Positions 6,853 through 6,903 of a stretch of DNA of 6,903 nucleotides are shown here, piece after piece. Below the pieces are notes generated by a model. That model was given only the letters and a program-made list of their open reading frames with translations. It made no database searches and was not told the origin of the DNA. The stretch spans positions 1 to 6,903 of the forward strand of contig JAITMI010000291.1 in the NCBI GenBank assembly GCA_031277435.1, given 5' to 3'. The DNA is from Pseudomonadales bacterium (lineage in GTDB: Bacteria > Pseudomonadota > Gammaproteobacteria > Pseudomonadales > Pseudohongiellaceae). Position 1 is the first letter of the stretch. Every line of letters begins with the position of its first letter. The position numbers and the translations under genes were made by a program.

Positions 6853-6903
6853 CTAGAAACGAAGATTCAAATTGACGTAGTAGCGGCGGCCCAGGACGTC
6901 GTA
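6853..6903 (-). CDS. TonB-dependent outer-membrane receptor, C-terminal end only
   Basis: Only the last 16 codons and TAG are inside the window: YDVLGRRYYVNLNLRF. A final beta-strand with G-R-R-Y-Y-V-x-L and a terminal Phe is the hallmark of TonB-dependent receptors, where the last residue helps BAM-dependent insertion in the outer membrane. Such receptors import siderophores, cobalamin, glycans or similar ligands using TonB-ExbBD energy; the ligand cannot be guessed from this fragment. A strong terminator follows, so it is probably transcribed apart from the other genes here. Confidence 0.8.
   Translation of the reverse strand, partial: YDVLGRRYYVNLNLRF

Overview
The window looks like an accessory region of a moderately GC-rich Gram-negative bacterium. 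This rests on the C-terminal end of a TonB-dependent outer-membrane receptor and on Sec signal peptides on all three following gene products. A gammaproteobacterium is plausible, but the sequence alone does not fix the taxon. All supportable genes lie on the minus strand, so the window reads from right to left.

From right to left: the last 16 codons of a TonB-dependent receptor (6853-6903), with a clear intrinsic terminator (6778-6812). A promoter-bearing spacer follows, then a 229-residue exported protein of unknown function (5950-6639). Next, across an 85-bp gap with a small hairpin, is a 368-residue exported protein (4758-5864) whose C-terminal half looks like two tandem DUF5666-type beta domains. 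After a further 62 bp begins a very large gene that fills the rest of the window (4695 down to 1) and runs off the left edge.

The large gene encodes a Tc-toxin-like / RHS polyprotein. In order it has a Sec signal peptide, an SpvB N-terminal domain, seven FG-GAP/VCBS-type calcium-loop motifs, a TcdB-middle-like segment, and a long tract of about twenty RHS/YD repeats. Its RHS core and C-terminal tip lie outside the window. The reading frame is broken once, at a four-base G run (CCCC on the given strand, 2322-2325), exactly in the conserved GRGFLGF-like motif that joins the TcB-like and RHS halves. As written, translation stops after 798 residues. The RHS half (about 773 codons in the window) is fully open in another frame and has no ATG for about 200 codons. 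This is either a real disabling mutation, a sequence error in a G run, or a switch or recoding site.

The three genes share strand, short gaps and export signals, so they are probably co-transcribed. A sensible hypothesis is a secretion or surface-polymorphic-toxin locus in which the two small exported proteins accompany the large RHS protein. Their actual roles cannot be read from the sequence. No tRNA, rRNA, CRISPR array or insertion sequence was seen.
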